Shown: one piece after another, positions 28,043 to 36,331 of the stretch
Layout of the letters: every line of letters starts with the position of its first letter
How positions within the stretch are numbered: the first letter of the stretch is position 1
NCBI RefSeq assembly: GCF_002157145.1
Contig: NZ_CP021361.1
Location: forward strand, 2,535,001 to 2,599,000
Length of the DNA: 64,000 nt
Direction: 5' to 3'
Source: Acidovorax carolinensis
Lineage (GTDB): Bacteria > Pseudomonadota > Gammaproteobacteria > Burkholderiales > Burkholderiaceae_C
Position numbers and translations under genes: made by a program
The notes under the pieces: model-generated
The model's input: only the letters and a program-made list of their open reading frames with translations
Databases searched by the model: none
Told to the model about the DNA's origin: nothing

Positions 28043-29116
28043 TCACCACACCACGGGCTCGGGCTCCAGCCGGATGCCGAAGCGCTCGTACACGCTGGTC
28101 TGGATGGCGCGGGCCAATGTCATCACCTCGCCGCCGGTCACGCTGTGGGCGCCCTGGCCCCGGTTGACCAGCACCAGCGCCTGCTTTTCGTACACGGCCG
28201 CCTTGCCCACGCTCTTGCCCTTCCAGCCGCAGGCGTCAATCAGCCAGCCGGCGGCCAGCTTGATGCTGCCGTCGGGCATGGGGTAGTGCACGATCCTGGG
28301 TTCGCGCGCGATGATGTCGGCGCACTGGTCTGGCGTCACCGTGGGGTTCTTGAAGAAGCTGCCCGCGTTGCCCAGCACCGCCGGGTCGGGCAGCTTGGCG
28401 CGGCGGATGTCGCACACCCAGTCGAAGATCTGCTGCGCCGTGGGCTGATCGACACCGGCCTCGACGCGCCGCCGCTCCAGATCCAGATACCCGAGCACCG
28501 GCTTCCACGGCCGGGGCAGACGAAAACGCACATGGGTGATCACGGCGCGGCCCGCCAGGCCCATGCCGCGCGGCAGGCCCCCATCGACCGGCGATGGCGA
28601 TGGTGCGTGCTTGAACACCGAATCGCGGTAGCCAAACGCGCACTGGGCCGCATCGAGCGTGAAACGCTGGCCAGTGGCCAGGTCCACCGCATCCAGTGAC
28701 TCAAACCTGTCTTGCAGCTCCACGCCATAGGCGCCGATGTTCTGCACCGGCGAGGCCCCCACGGTGCCTGGAATCAGCGCCAGGTTTTCGAGCCCCGGAA
28801 ATCCCTGCGCGAGTGTCCAGGCCACCGTGTCGTGCCACACCTCGCCCGCACCGGCCTCGACGATCCAGGCCCGGTCGGTTTCTTGCACCAGGCGCAGGCC
28901 CTTGATCTCCATCTTAAGCACCACGGGTTTGACATCGCCCGTCAGGATGATGTTGCTACCCCCGCCCAGCACCCACTTCGGCAAGGAGGCCAGCTGCGCA
29001 TCCGCCAGGACGGCGTGCAGATCTTCCACGGAACGCACCCGAACCAGGGTGTGGGCGCGTGCAGCGATGCCAAAGGTGTTGCAGGGCTGCAAAGGGACGT
29101 TTTTCTCGACTACCAT
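28043..29116 (-). CDS. murB: UDP-N-acetylenolpyruvoylglucosamine reductase MurB
   Basis: FAD enzyme that reduces UDP-GlcNAc enolpyruvate to UDP-MurNAc in peptidoglycan synthesis. N-terminal [17 protein letters not shown]-binding [11 protein letters not shown] and [17 protein letters not shown], and the substrate domain with NAGSFFKNP containing the catalytic Ser. E. coli-type (type I) MurB of 357 residues. ATG 29116 ([10 protein letters not shown]) chosen; the open frame upstream is antisense to yajQ and is not real. Divergent from yajQ with 73 bases between. Confidence 0.95.
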   Translation of the reverse strand: MVVEKNVPLQPCNTFGIAARAHTLVRVRSVEDLHAVLADAQLASLPKWVLGGGSNIILTGDVKPVVLKMEIKGLRLVQETDRAWIVEAGAGEVWHDTVAWTLAQGFPGLENLALIPGTVGASPVQNIGAYGVELQDRFESLDAVDLATGQRFTLDAAQCAFGYRDSVFKHAPSPSPVDGGLPRGMGLAGRAVITHVRFRLPRPWKPVLGYLDLERRRVEAGVDQPTAQQIFDWVCDIRRAKLPDPAVLGNAGSFFKNPTVTPDQCADIIAREPRIVHYPMPDGSIKLAAGWLIDACGWKGKSVGKAAVYEKQALVLVNRGQGAHSVTGGEVMTLARAIQTSVYERFGIRLEPEPVVW

Positions 29117-29189
29117 TGGCCCGATTGTCGCACCGGGGGCCAGCGCGCCTGTCCGGACCACTACGTTTTCCGAGAGACCACCAACAGCC

Positions 29190-29675
29190 ATGCCCTCTTT
29201 TGACACCATCTGTGAAGCCAACCTCGTTGAAGTGAAGAATGCGGTGGAAAACACCGTGAAAGAGATCACGACCCGCTTTGATTTCAAGGGCACCTCGGCC
29301 AGCATCGAGATCAAGGACAAGGAAATCACCATGGTGGGCGATGCCGAGTTCCAGCTCACCCAGATCGAGGACGTGCTGCGCAACAAGCTCACCAAGCGCA
29401 ACGTGGATGTGCGCTTTCTGGACATGGGCGATGTGCAGAAAATGGGTGGCGACAAGGTCAAGCAGGTCATCAAGGTGCGCAACGGCATCGAGAGCGAGCT
29501 GGCCAAGAAGCTGCAAAAGCTCATGAAGGAAAGCAAGCTCAAGGTGCAGGCCGCCATCCAGGAGGACAAGGTGCGCGTGACGGGCGCCAAGCGCGACGAC
29601 CTGCAGGCGGCCATGGCGCTGATCCGCAAGGAAATCAACGACGTGCCGCTGTCGTTTGACAACTTCCGCGACTGA
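29190..29675 (+). CDS. yajQ: YajQ family nucleotide-binding protein
   Basis: 161-residue protein of the YajQ family. It begins [20 protein letters not shown] and has two alternating RNP-like halves. A Xanthomonas member binds cyclic di-GMP and modulates transcription; E. coli YajQ binds tRNA and GTP. The sequence is highly typical, including [15 protein letters not shown] and [12 protein letters not shown]. Upstream of a retropepsin-like gene on the same strand. Confidence 0.94.
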   Translation: MPSFDTICEANLVEVKNAVENTVKEITTRFDFKGTSASIEIKDKEITMVGDAEFQLTQIEDVLRNKLTKRNVDVRFLDMGDVQKMGGDKVKQVIKVRNGIESELAKKLQKLMKESKLKVQAAIQEDKVRVTGAKRDDLQAAMALIRKEINDVPLSFDNFRD

Positions 29676-29737
29676 CCTGCGGTCCCGGCCCGTTTCGCCG
29701 CCCCACGCATTGCACCGTCGCACAGCTGCCGTCCACC

Positions 29738-30388
29738 ATGAAAAACCACCTGTTCCGCCCTGGCGCAGCGCTGCTGGTCGCCGCGCTGCTGGCACCCCTG
29801 TTGGCGCGCGCTCAGTCGGTGGCCCTGGGCGGCATTCTGGGTAGCAAAGCCCTGCTGATCGTGAACAACAGCGCGCCCCGGGGCGTTGGGGCCGGAGAAG
29901 CCCATCAGGGCGTGAAAGTGGTCAACGTCGGCAAGGACGAGGCCGTGGTGGAAATCGCGGGCGTCCGGCGCACCCTGCACCTGGGCGAAGCCCCGGTGAG
30001 CGTGGGCAGCACAAGCAGCGGCAGGCGCGTTGTGTTGACCGCCGACAGCCGGGGTCATTTTGTGAACAGCGGCACCATCAACGGCAGCACCATGCAATAC
30101 ATGGTGGACACGGGCGCCTCCACCGTGGCCATCGGCCGCCCCGATGCGGAACGCATGGGCCTTAAATACCTGAGCGGCCAGCCCGTACGCATGAGCACCG
30201 CCAATGGCGTGGCCCAGGGCTGGCGCATGAAACTCGATTCGGTGCGCATCGGTGATGTCGAGGTGTTTGGTGTTGAAGCCATCGTCACGCCGCAGCCCAT
30301 GCCCTTTGTGCTGCTGGGCAACAGCTTTCTGACCGAGTTCCAGATGACCCGTACCAACGACCAGATGGTGCTGGAAAAGCGCCACTGA
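29738..30388 (+). CDS. Exported retropepsin-like aspartic protease (TIGR02281 type)
   Basis: 216 residues. N-terminal signal peptide (ALLVAALLAPLLARAQS). The C-terminal half is a clan AA aspartic protease domain: VDTGASTVAIG carries the catalytic DTG-A/S motif near residue 124, and VLLGNSFLTEF is the usual end block. A single DTG means the active enzyme would be a homodimer. Substrate unknown. Ten bases upstream of the HD-domain gene, probably cotranscribed. Confidence 0.85.
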   Translation: MKNHLFRPGAALLVAALLAPLLARAQSVALGGILGSKALLIVNNSAPRGVGAGEAHQGVKVVNVGKDEAVVEIAGVRRTLHLGEAPVSVGSTSSGRRVVLTADSRGHFVNSGTINGSTMQYMVDTGASTVAIGRPDAERMGLKYLSGQPVRMSTANGVAQGWRMKLDSVRIGDVEVFGVEAIVTPQPMPFVLLGNSFLTEFQMTRTNDQMVLEKRH

Positions 30389-30398
30389 TCCACTGCCC

Positions 30399-31424
30399 AT
30401 GTCCGTCCGACATTCCCCCGGCAACCAGCGCCACGATGGCGAGTATGAAGACCTGCTGAGCCTGTGGTCCGATCTGGAGTCGGCATTGTCGGTCGTGCTT
30501 TCCACGCCGCTGCGGGTGCAGGATTTTCCGGCCAAGGTGCGCCAGATCGACCGCTGGCTGCAAGACCTGGTGACCCACGATATTGACGCCGCGCTGTACC
30601 TGATGTTCCAGCTGGCCTCCACCTCCACGGTCGGCTACAGCGCATCGCACGCCGTGGTGTGCGGCACCCTGTGCCACATCATGGCGCAGGAACTGCAACT
30701 GCCCAGCCGGGAGCGCGACAGCCTGGTGCGTGCCGCACTCACCATGAATATCGGCATGACGGCGCTGCAGGACGTGCTGTCCGAACAGCGTGAAAAGCCC
30801 AGCTCCGCGCAGCAGGACGCGATTCGCAACCACCCCCAGGAAAGCCAGGCCTTGCTGGAACGCCTGTTCATCACCGACAGCCTCTGGCTGGACGTGGTGG
30901 GGCAGCACCATGCCAGCATTTCCGACCGCGTGCCGCTGGCCAACCAGGAGCCGCAAGACCGGCTGACCCGCATCCTGGGCACCATCGACCGCTACGCCGC
31001 CATGATCAGCCCCCGCAAGTCGCGCGCCGGGCGCAGCGCCACCGATTCGGTGCGCGCCATCGTGGGCCACGAAGTCGATCAGCGCGACGAGGTGAGTTAC
31101 ACGCTGGTGCGCTCGGTGGGGCTGTGCCCGCCCGGCACTTTTGTGCGCCTGGACAATGGTGACACGGCCATCGTGCTGCGCCGGGGCGAAAAGGCCAACC
31201 AGCCCCTCGTGGCAAGCCTGCTCGATCGCGCGGGTGCGCACCACGCTCGGCCAGGCATCTACGACACCGCCACCACGGGCAAGCCGCGCATCCAGTCGGC
31301 ACTGGCCCGCTCCGCCGTGACGGTGGAGCTCAACCACCGGACAATGGTGCGGCTGGGGCTGTATGCAGCGACACCGCACAACTCGGGCCTCATGGGGCTG
31401 GTGACGGCTGGCGGAGCCCTCTGA
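30399..31424 (+). CDS. Degenerate HD-GYP-like domain protein
   Basis: 341 residues resembling HD-GYP cyclic di-GMP phosphodiesterases in layout but missing key residues. Retained: His84 (SASHAVVCG), His145-Pro (NHPQES), His170-His171 and Asp197 (TIDRYAAMISPR). Lost: the HD of HDIGK is Met116-Asn117 (TMNIGM), the Lys is Met, and no GYP motif remains after HHA. It is probably non-catalytic, perhaps a binding or scaffold protein. Close behind the aspartic protease gene; yajQ, another possible c-di-GMP protein, is nearby. Confidence 0.75.
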   Translation: MSVRHSPGNQRHDGEYEDLLSLWSDLESALSVVLSTPLRVQDFPAKVRQIDRWLQDLVTHDIDAALYLMFQLASTSTVGYSASHAVVCGTLCHIMAQELQLPSRERDSLVRAALTMNIGMTALQDVLSEQREKPSSAQQDAIRNHPQESQALLERLFITDSLWLDVVGQHHASISDRVPLANQEPQDRLTRILGTIDRYAAMISPRKSRAGRSATDSVRAIVGHEVDQRDEVSYTLVRSVGLCPPGTFVRLDNGDTAIVLRRGEKANQPLVASLLDRAGAHHARPGIYDTATTGKPRIQSALARSAVTVELNHRTMVRLGLYAATPHNSGLMGLVTAGGAL

Positions 31425-31490
31425 GCGTTCTTCGACAGCGCCAGAGCCTGCCCGCCCCAACACAGTTCGCCCGCGAAGCCAGGCGATGCG

Positions 31491-32144
31491 CTACGGCTTG
31501 TGCTTGGGCGCAGGGGCCGCCTTGGAACCGCCCAGGCGCGACTCCTTGCCTTCGATCAGGCGCCGGATGTTGTCCTTGTGGCGCCAGGCCAGCAGCATGG
31601 CCATGATGGCAATGGCCACGGCAATGCTGGTCTCTGCATACCAGACCACGCCGCTGACCAGCAGGTAATACACGGGCGCAAACACCGCCGCCACCAGCGA
31701 GGCCAGCGACGAATAGCGAAAGAAAAAGGCCACGATGAGCCAGGTGGCCGCCGTGGCCAGCCCCAGCCAGCCGCTGATGCCCAGCAGCACGCCTAAAGCG
31801 GTGGCCACGCCCTTACCCCCCTCGAAACGGAAGAACACGGGCCACAGGTGCCCCAGAAACGCCGCCAGCCCCACCAGCGCGATGGTGCCGTCTTCCAGGC
31901 CATAGGGCTTGCCAAACCAGCGCACCAGTACCACGGGCAGCCAGCCCTTCACCGCATCCAGCAGCAAGGTCACGATGGCGGCGGCCTTGGAACCCGAGCG
32001 CAGCACGTTGGTGGCGCCGGGGTTCTTGCTGCCATAGGTGCGCGGGTCGTTCAGCCCCATCAGGCGCGTCACGATGACCGCAAACGACAGCGAGCCCAGC
32101 AAGTAGGCAGCCACAGTGGCAAGGACGGGATACACGGCGTTCAA
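31491..32144 (-). CDS. plsY: Glycerol-3-phosphate acyltransferase PlsY
   Basis: Inner-membrane acyltransferase that moves an acyl group from acyl-phosphate to glycerol-3-phosphate, the first step of phospholipid synthesis. 217 residues, five membrane segments, and PlsY signatures [28 protein letters not shown] and [14 protein letters not shown] start at TTG 32144: GAAGGAG lies five bases upstream, and homologues begin at this point. The longer frame upstream overlaps the ybaK end region. C-terminal Lys/Pro/Ala tail. Confidence 0.92.
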   Translation of the reverse strand: MNAVYPVLATVAAYLLGSLSFAVIVTRLMGLNDPRTYGSKNPGATNVLRSGSKAAAIVTLLLDAVKGWLPVVLVRWFGKPYGLEDGTIALVGLAAFLGHLWPVFFRFEGGKGVATALGVLLGISGWLGLATAATWLIVAFFFRYSSLASLVAAVFAPVYYLLVSGVVWYAETSIAVAIAIMAMLLAWRHKDNIRRLIEGKESRLGGSKAAPAPKHKP

Positions 32145-32194
32145 ATCAACTCCTTCGAGGGAACAACAACGCGGCGCAGGCGCGCCGGGGCGGC

Positions 32195-32698
32195 CTATTC
32201 TGCCAGCGCGCAGTGCACCGGCGTGGCACCCAGCAACTGAACGCACACCTGCGGGTCGATCTGCACCAGAAAACCGCGCCGCCCGCCATTGATGGCAATG
32301 CGCGGCAGCTCCAGCACCGACGCTTCGATGTACACCGGCATGGTCTTGCGCGTGCCAAACGGCGAGGTGCCACCCACCAGATAGCCGCTGTGGCGGTTGG
32401 CGACCTCGGGCTTGCACGGATCGACCGACTTGGCACCAATCTGCCGCGCCAGGTTCTTGGTGGACACCTTGCAGTCGCCATGCATCAGCACGATGAGCGG
32501 CTTTGCGTCCTGGTCCTGCATCACCAGGGTTTTGACGACCATGTGCTCATGAAGCCCCAGGCTGGCGGCACTGTGCGCGGTACCGCCATGCTCCACATAG
32601 TCATAGGGGTGTTCGGTGAACGCCACCTGGTTTGCCTTGAGCAGTTGCGTAGCGGGGGTCTCGCTCACATGCGCGCCCTTGCCGTCTTTCTTGGCCAT
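32195..32698 (-). CDS. ybaK: Cys-tRNA(Pro)/Cys-tRNA(Cys) deacylase YbaK
   Basis: Editing enzyme that hydrolyses Cys-tRNA(Pro) made in error by ProRS. 167 residues. Motifs [43 protein letters not shown] and the conserved Lys are present. Upstream of plsY on the same strand with a 50-base gap. A dispersed repeat and a long hairpin lie just before its start codon. Confidence 0.93.
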   Translation of the reverse strand: MAKKDGKGAHVSETPATQLLKANQVAFTEHPYDYVEHGGTAHSAASLGLHEHMVVKTLVMQDQDAKPLIVLMHGDCKVSTKNLARQIGAKSVDPCKPEVANRHSGYLVGGTSPFGTRKTMPVYIEASVLELPRIAINGGRRGFLVQIDPQVCVQLLGATPVHCALAE

Positions 32699-32704
32699 GA
32701 TTGC

Positions 32705-32755
32705 TTCAAAAATATAGCTGATAGCGCTTTACCAGAAAGCGCTGAAAGCTGATTT
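32705..32755. repeat. Dispersed short inverted repeat, copy 6
   Basis: ATATAGCTGATAGCGCTTTA then CCAGAAAGCGCTGAAAGCTG, in the ybaK leader. Confidence 0.7.
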
Positions 32756-32870
32756 CAGGCTCTTCTAACGAATAGTAGTGATGGCATGCTCCGTACGTCC
32801 TCAAACAGCGTTTTTGGAGTACGGCGTTTATCGAGTGCATCACTAGCATTCGCTAGAAGAGCCTGATTTC
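32751..32870. repeat. Long imperfect hairpin (MITE-like) between ybaK and the Tas-like gene
   Basis: The left arm CAGGCTCTTCTAACGAATAG, then TAGTGATG, is matched by the reverse complement of the right arm, CAGGCTCTTCTAGCGAATGC, then TAGTGATG. The pairing resumes around CCGTAC near the centre. Arms of roughly 35-55 bp around a central GCGTTT. It has no ORF and is placed between two minus-strand genes. Resembles a miniature transposable element or structured transcript end. Confidence 0.7.
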
Positions 32871-32873
32871 ATC

Positions 32874-33935
32874 TCAAATTGCGGGATCACCCACCTGCCA
32901 GCGAATCTGGTCGATGGCCGCCAACAAGTCGGGCGAAAGCGTTGTGCCCCAGGCGGCCAGGTCTTCGTCGAGCTGCGCCAGCGAAGTCACACCGATGATG
33001 GTGCTGGCCACACGCCAGTTGGTGTAGCAAAAGGCCAGCGCCAATTGCGTGGGCGTGAGGCCATGCTCGCGCGCGAGCTGGTTGTAGCGGCGGGCAGCGG
33101 CCAGCGCCTCGGGCCTACCCCAGCGCTGCTTGCGCACCGATTCATAGCTGGCAATGCGGGCGCCCTGGGGCGCATCAGGCCCTTCGATGCCACTGGCGTC
33201 GTATTTGCCCGTGAGCAGGCCAAAGCCCAGCGGCGAATAGGCGAGCAGCGACACGTTCAGGCGGTGGCAGGTTTCGTCGAGCGCGTTGTCGTAGCTACGG
33301 TTGATCAGGCAATAGGGGTTCTGCACCGTGGCCACGCGCGGCAGGCCATGCTGCTCTGCCAGGCGCACGAACTCGTGCGCGCCGTAGGGCGTTTCGTTCG
33401 ACAGGCCGACATGGCGCACCTTGCCGGCCTTGACCAGGCCGGCCAGCGCCTGCAGCTGCTCGTGGATCGGCGTCTGCGCGGTTTCCTTGGCCGGGTCGTA
33501 GTATTTGATGCCAAAGGCCGGCACATGGCGCTCGGGCCAGTGGATCTGGTAGAGGTCGATCACATCGGTCTGCAGGCGGCGCAGGCTGCCCTCGCACGAG
33601 GCCACGATGTCGGCGGCCGTCATGCCTTTGCCCTCGCGAATCCAGGGCATGCCGCGCGAGGGCCCGGCCACCTTGCTGGCCAGCACCAGCTTCTGGCGCG
33701 CGCCCGGGTTCTTGGCAAACCAGTGGCCGATGATGGTTTCGGTGGCACCAAAGGTTGGCGCCCGGGCCGGCACGGCATACATTTCGGCCGTGTCGATGAA
33801 ATTGACGCCGCGCTCCAGCGAGCGATCGAGAATGGCATGGGAATCGGCCTCGCTCACCTGCTCGCCAAAAGTCATGGTGCCCAGGCAGATGGGGGTGACA
33901 TGCAGGTCGCTCTGACCGAGCTGGATGGTTTTCAT
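32874..33935 (-). CDS. tas: Aldo/keto reductase (Tas-like)
   Basis: 353-residue NADPH-dependent (beta/alpha)8 reductase. MKTIQLGQSDLHVTPICLGT start, TMTFGEQVSEADSH, FIDTAEMYAVP (catalytic Asp-Tyr), KVAGPSRGMPW (Lys) and DLYQIHWPER (His) follow the catalytic tetrad of the family. The sequence closely resembles E. coli Tas, known only for suppressing a tyrosine auxotrophy, so the physiological substrate is unknown. ATG 33935 chosen over the long upstream extension. Confidence 0.88.
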   Translation of the reverse strand: MKTIQLGQSDLHVTPICLGTMTFGEQVSEADSHAILDRSLERGVNFIDTAEMYAVPARAPTFGATETIIGHWFAKNPGARQKLVLASKVAGPSRGMPWIREGKGMTAADIVASCEGSLRRLQTDVIDLYQIHWPERHVPAFGIKYYDPAKETAQTPIHEQLQALAGLVKAGKVRHVGLSNETPYGAHEFVRLAEQHGLPRVATVQNPYCLINRSYDNALDETCHRLNVSLLAYSPLGFGLLTGKYDASGIEGPDAPQGARIASYESVRKQRWGRPEALAAARRYNQLAREHGLTPTQLALAFCYTNWRVASTIIGVTSLAQLDEDLAAWGTTLSPDLLAAIDQIRWQVGDPAI

Positions 33936-34117
33936 GCAGGCTCCAAAAATGATGTGGCGCAGTGTAAGAGCTGCTTTGGCCTGGCCGCTTGCCGCCGACG
34001 GATCGCTCAGTGCGCCAGGGGGGCATTCCCTGGCCACCCCGACCTGGCGCAATCGGCCAGCACCCGGCAGTCTTGTGGTTGACAGCCATCGCCCGCAGCG
34101 CCTTCAATAATGCCGCC

Positions 34118-35041
34118 ATGTACCCAGCACTCCGCACCAGCCGCAGCCACTTCATCCCCTTGCGCACCCTGCGCTACCACCTGCACATCTGGGGCGAGGC
34201 CGCTCCATGCAGCACCCCGCTGGTGCTGCTGCATGGCTGGATGGATGTGGGCGCGTCCTACCAGTTTGTGGTGGATGCGTTCTCCGAGGCCTTTGCAGCG
34301 GGACGCCAGATCATTGCGCCCGACTGGCGCGGCTTTGGCCAAAGCCGCCTGCCCTCGCCCTGCGATCACTATGTGTTTGCCGACTACCTGGCCGACCTCG
34401 ACCAGCTGCTCGACCAGTTGGTGGGCGAGCAGCCCATTGATCTGGTAGGCCACAGCATGGGCGGCAACGTGGCCATGATGTATGCGGGCGTGCGGCCTGC
34501 GCGCATCCGGCGCCTGGTCAACCTCGAAGGTTTCGGCCTGCCGGCCACCCGGCCCGACCAGGCCCCCACCCGGTATGCGCAATGGATGGACGAAATGAAG
34601 CAGCTGCCGCAGGGCGGCATGGCCCTCAAGGCCTATGACAGCGCAGCCGGCGTGGCCCAGCGCCTCATGAAAACCAACCCGCGCCTGTCACAGGACAAGG
34701 CCGACTGGCTGGCCCGGCACTGGGCCGCGCCCAACGCCGCTGGGCGGTGGGAAATCCTGGGCGACCCGGCCCACAAGGTCACCAGCGCGCAGCTGTTTCG
34801 CCTCGACGAAGTGCTGGCCATTTACGCAGCCATCAGCGCACCCACGCTGGCCGTGGAAGCCTGCGATGACAGCCTGGGCCGGTGGTGGAAGGGCCAATAC
34901 AGCCTGGACGAATACCACCAGCGCCTGACCCATGTGCGCAACTGCCGCGTTGCCGTGGTGCCGGACGCCGGCCACATGCTGCACCATGACCAGCCCGATG
35001 CGGTGGCGGCCCTGATCGAGCAGTTTGTCGGTGATATGTAA
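34118..35041 (+). CDS. Alpha/beta hydrolase
   Basis: 307 residues. LVLLHGWMDVGASYQFV oxyanion region, nucleophile elbow GHSMGGN near residue 111, and a C-terminal DAGHMLHHDQP His. The catalytic Asp is probably in the AISAPTLAVEACDD region. Substrate cannot be inferred. ATG 34118 (MYPALRTSRSHF) chosen. Divergent from the aldo/keto reductase gene with about 180 bases between. Confidence 0.88.
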   Translation: MYPALRTSRSHFIPLRTLRYHLHIWGEAAPCSTPLVLLHGWMDVGASYQFVVDAFSEAFAAGRQIIAPDWRGFGQSRLPSPCDHYVFADYLADLDQLLDQLVGEQPIDLVGHSMGGNVAMMYAGVRPARIRRLVNLEGFGLPATRPDQAPTRYAQWMDEMKQLPQGGMALKAYDSAAGVAQRLMKTNPRLSQDKADWLARHWAAPNAAGRWEILGDPAHKVTSAQLFRLDEVLAIYAAISAPTLAVEACDDSLGRWWKGQYSLDEYHQRLTHVRNCRVAVVPDAGHMLHHDQPDAVAALIEQFVGDM

Positions 35042-35094
35042 GAAAAATGGTGCTTGCGCTTATGCGCCAAGCGCAAGTAGCTATCATTTTTGAT
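35042..35094. repeat. Dispersed short inverted repeat, copy 7
   Basis: GTGCTTGCGCTTATGCGCCA then AGCGCAAGTAGCTATCATTT; a perfect GCGCTT..AAGCGC stem directly after the hydrolase stop. Confidence 0.8.
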
Positions 35095-35217
35095 ATTTTG
35101 TGGCGGATATCCCGCCTGCTGCGGCGCGCGGCGGGCCGGCCGGAGGGCATTGGGCGCCAGGGAGCTGGTCCCATGAGAAAATCACGGGTTATTCCACAAG
35201 ACACCCAGGACAAGACC

Positions 35218-36322
35218 ATGGACGCAGAACGTATCAACCTCATCGGCAACACCCTCTCCGACCTGACCGTGCGCACGCAAGAGTTACGGAGGTATCTTTG
35301 ACTTCGATGCCAAATTCGAACGTCTGCGCACGGTAAACGCCTCGCTGGAAGACCCCGCGGTCTGGAACGACCCCAAGAAAGCCCAGGAATTGGGCAAAGA
35401 GAAAAAATCGCTCGACGGCGTGGTGCTCACGCTCGACAAGCTCACGCGTGAGCTGGCCGACAACGCCGAGCTGTTCGAGATGAGCAAGGAAGAAGGCGAC
35501 GAAGCCGGCCTGCTCACCATCGAGGCCGAAACTGCCAAGCTCAAGCCCGAGATCGAGCAGCTCGAATTCCGGCGCATGTTCAGCAACGAGGCCGACCCGC
35601 TCAACTGCTTTGTCGACATCCAGGCTGGCGCCGGCGGCACCGAGGCCTGCGACTGGGCCAGCATGCTGCTGCGCCAGTACCTCAAGTACGCCGAGCGCAA
35701 GGGCTTCAAGACCACGGTCGAAGAAGAAACGCCGGGCGACGTTGCCGGGCTCAAGAGCGCCACGATCAAGATCGAGGGCGAATACGCCTATGGCCTGCTG
35801 CGCACGGAAACCGGCGTGCACCGCCTGGTGCGCAAGAGCCCGTTCGACAGCTCGGGCGGGCGCCACACCAGCTTTGCCAGCCTGTTCGTCTACCCCGAGA
35901 TTGATGACTCGATCCAGATCGACATCAACCCGGCCGATGTGCGCACCGACACCTACCGCGCATCGGGCGCGGGCGGCCAGCACATCAACAAAACCGACTC
36001 GGCCGTGCGCCTGACGCACATCCCCACGGGCATCGTGGTGCAGTGCCAGGACGGCCGCAGCCAGCACGGCAACCGCGACATCGCCTGGCAGCGCCTGCGC
36101 TCGCGCCTGTACGACCACGAGATGCGCAAGCGCCAGGAAGAACAGCAAAAACTCGAAGATACCAAGACCGATGTGGGCTGGGGTCACCAGATCCGCAGCT
36201 ATGTGCTGGACAACAGCCGCATCAAGGACCTGCGTACCGGCGTCGAAATTTCGGCCACCCAGAAAGTGCTGGACGGCGATCTGGACGCATTCATCGAAGC
36301 CTCCCTCAAGCAGGGCGTTTAA
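35218..36322 (+). CDS. prfB: Peptide chain release factor 2 (programmed +1 frameshift)
   Basis: Terminates translation at UGA and UAA. The gene is in two frames: ATG 35218 to an in-frame TGA at 35299-35301 (27 codons), then +1 from 35300 to 36322; joined product about 367 residues. The second frame has the stop-codon-reading SPF tripeptide (RKSPFDSS) and the hydrolysis motif GGQ ([13 protein letters not shown]). The frameshift site is intact, so this is regulation and not a mutation. pepN follows nine bases later. Confidence 0.97.
35287..35302 (+). promoter_or_regulatory. prfB autoregulatory frameshift signal
   Basis: CGGAGGTATCTTTGAC: a Shine-Dalgarno-like GGAGG three bases before the slippery CTT, then TGA C. 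Low RF2 favours slippage, giving more RF2. Same layout as E. coli AGGGGGTATCTTTGAC. Confidence 0.96.
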
Positions 36323-36331
36323 GGAAAACCC

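Noticed and set aside
29117-30628. Open frame extending murB upstream to a total of 861 codons
   Set aside because: It runs antisense through yajQ and the aspartic protease gene; MurB homologues begin at ATG 29116.
35047-35301. 84-codon ORF ending at 35301 taken as a separate gene
   Set aside because: Its 3' part is the first frame of prfB up to the frameshift TGA; the part before ATG 35218 is leader and dispersed repeat.
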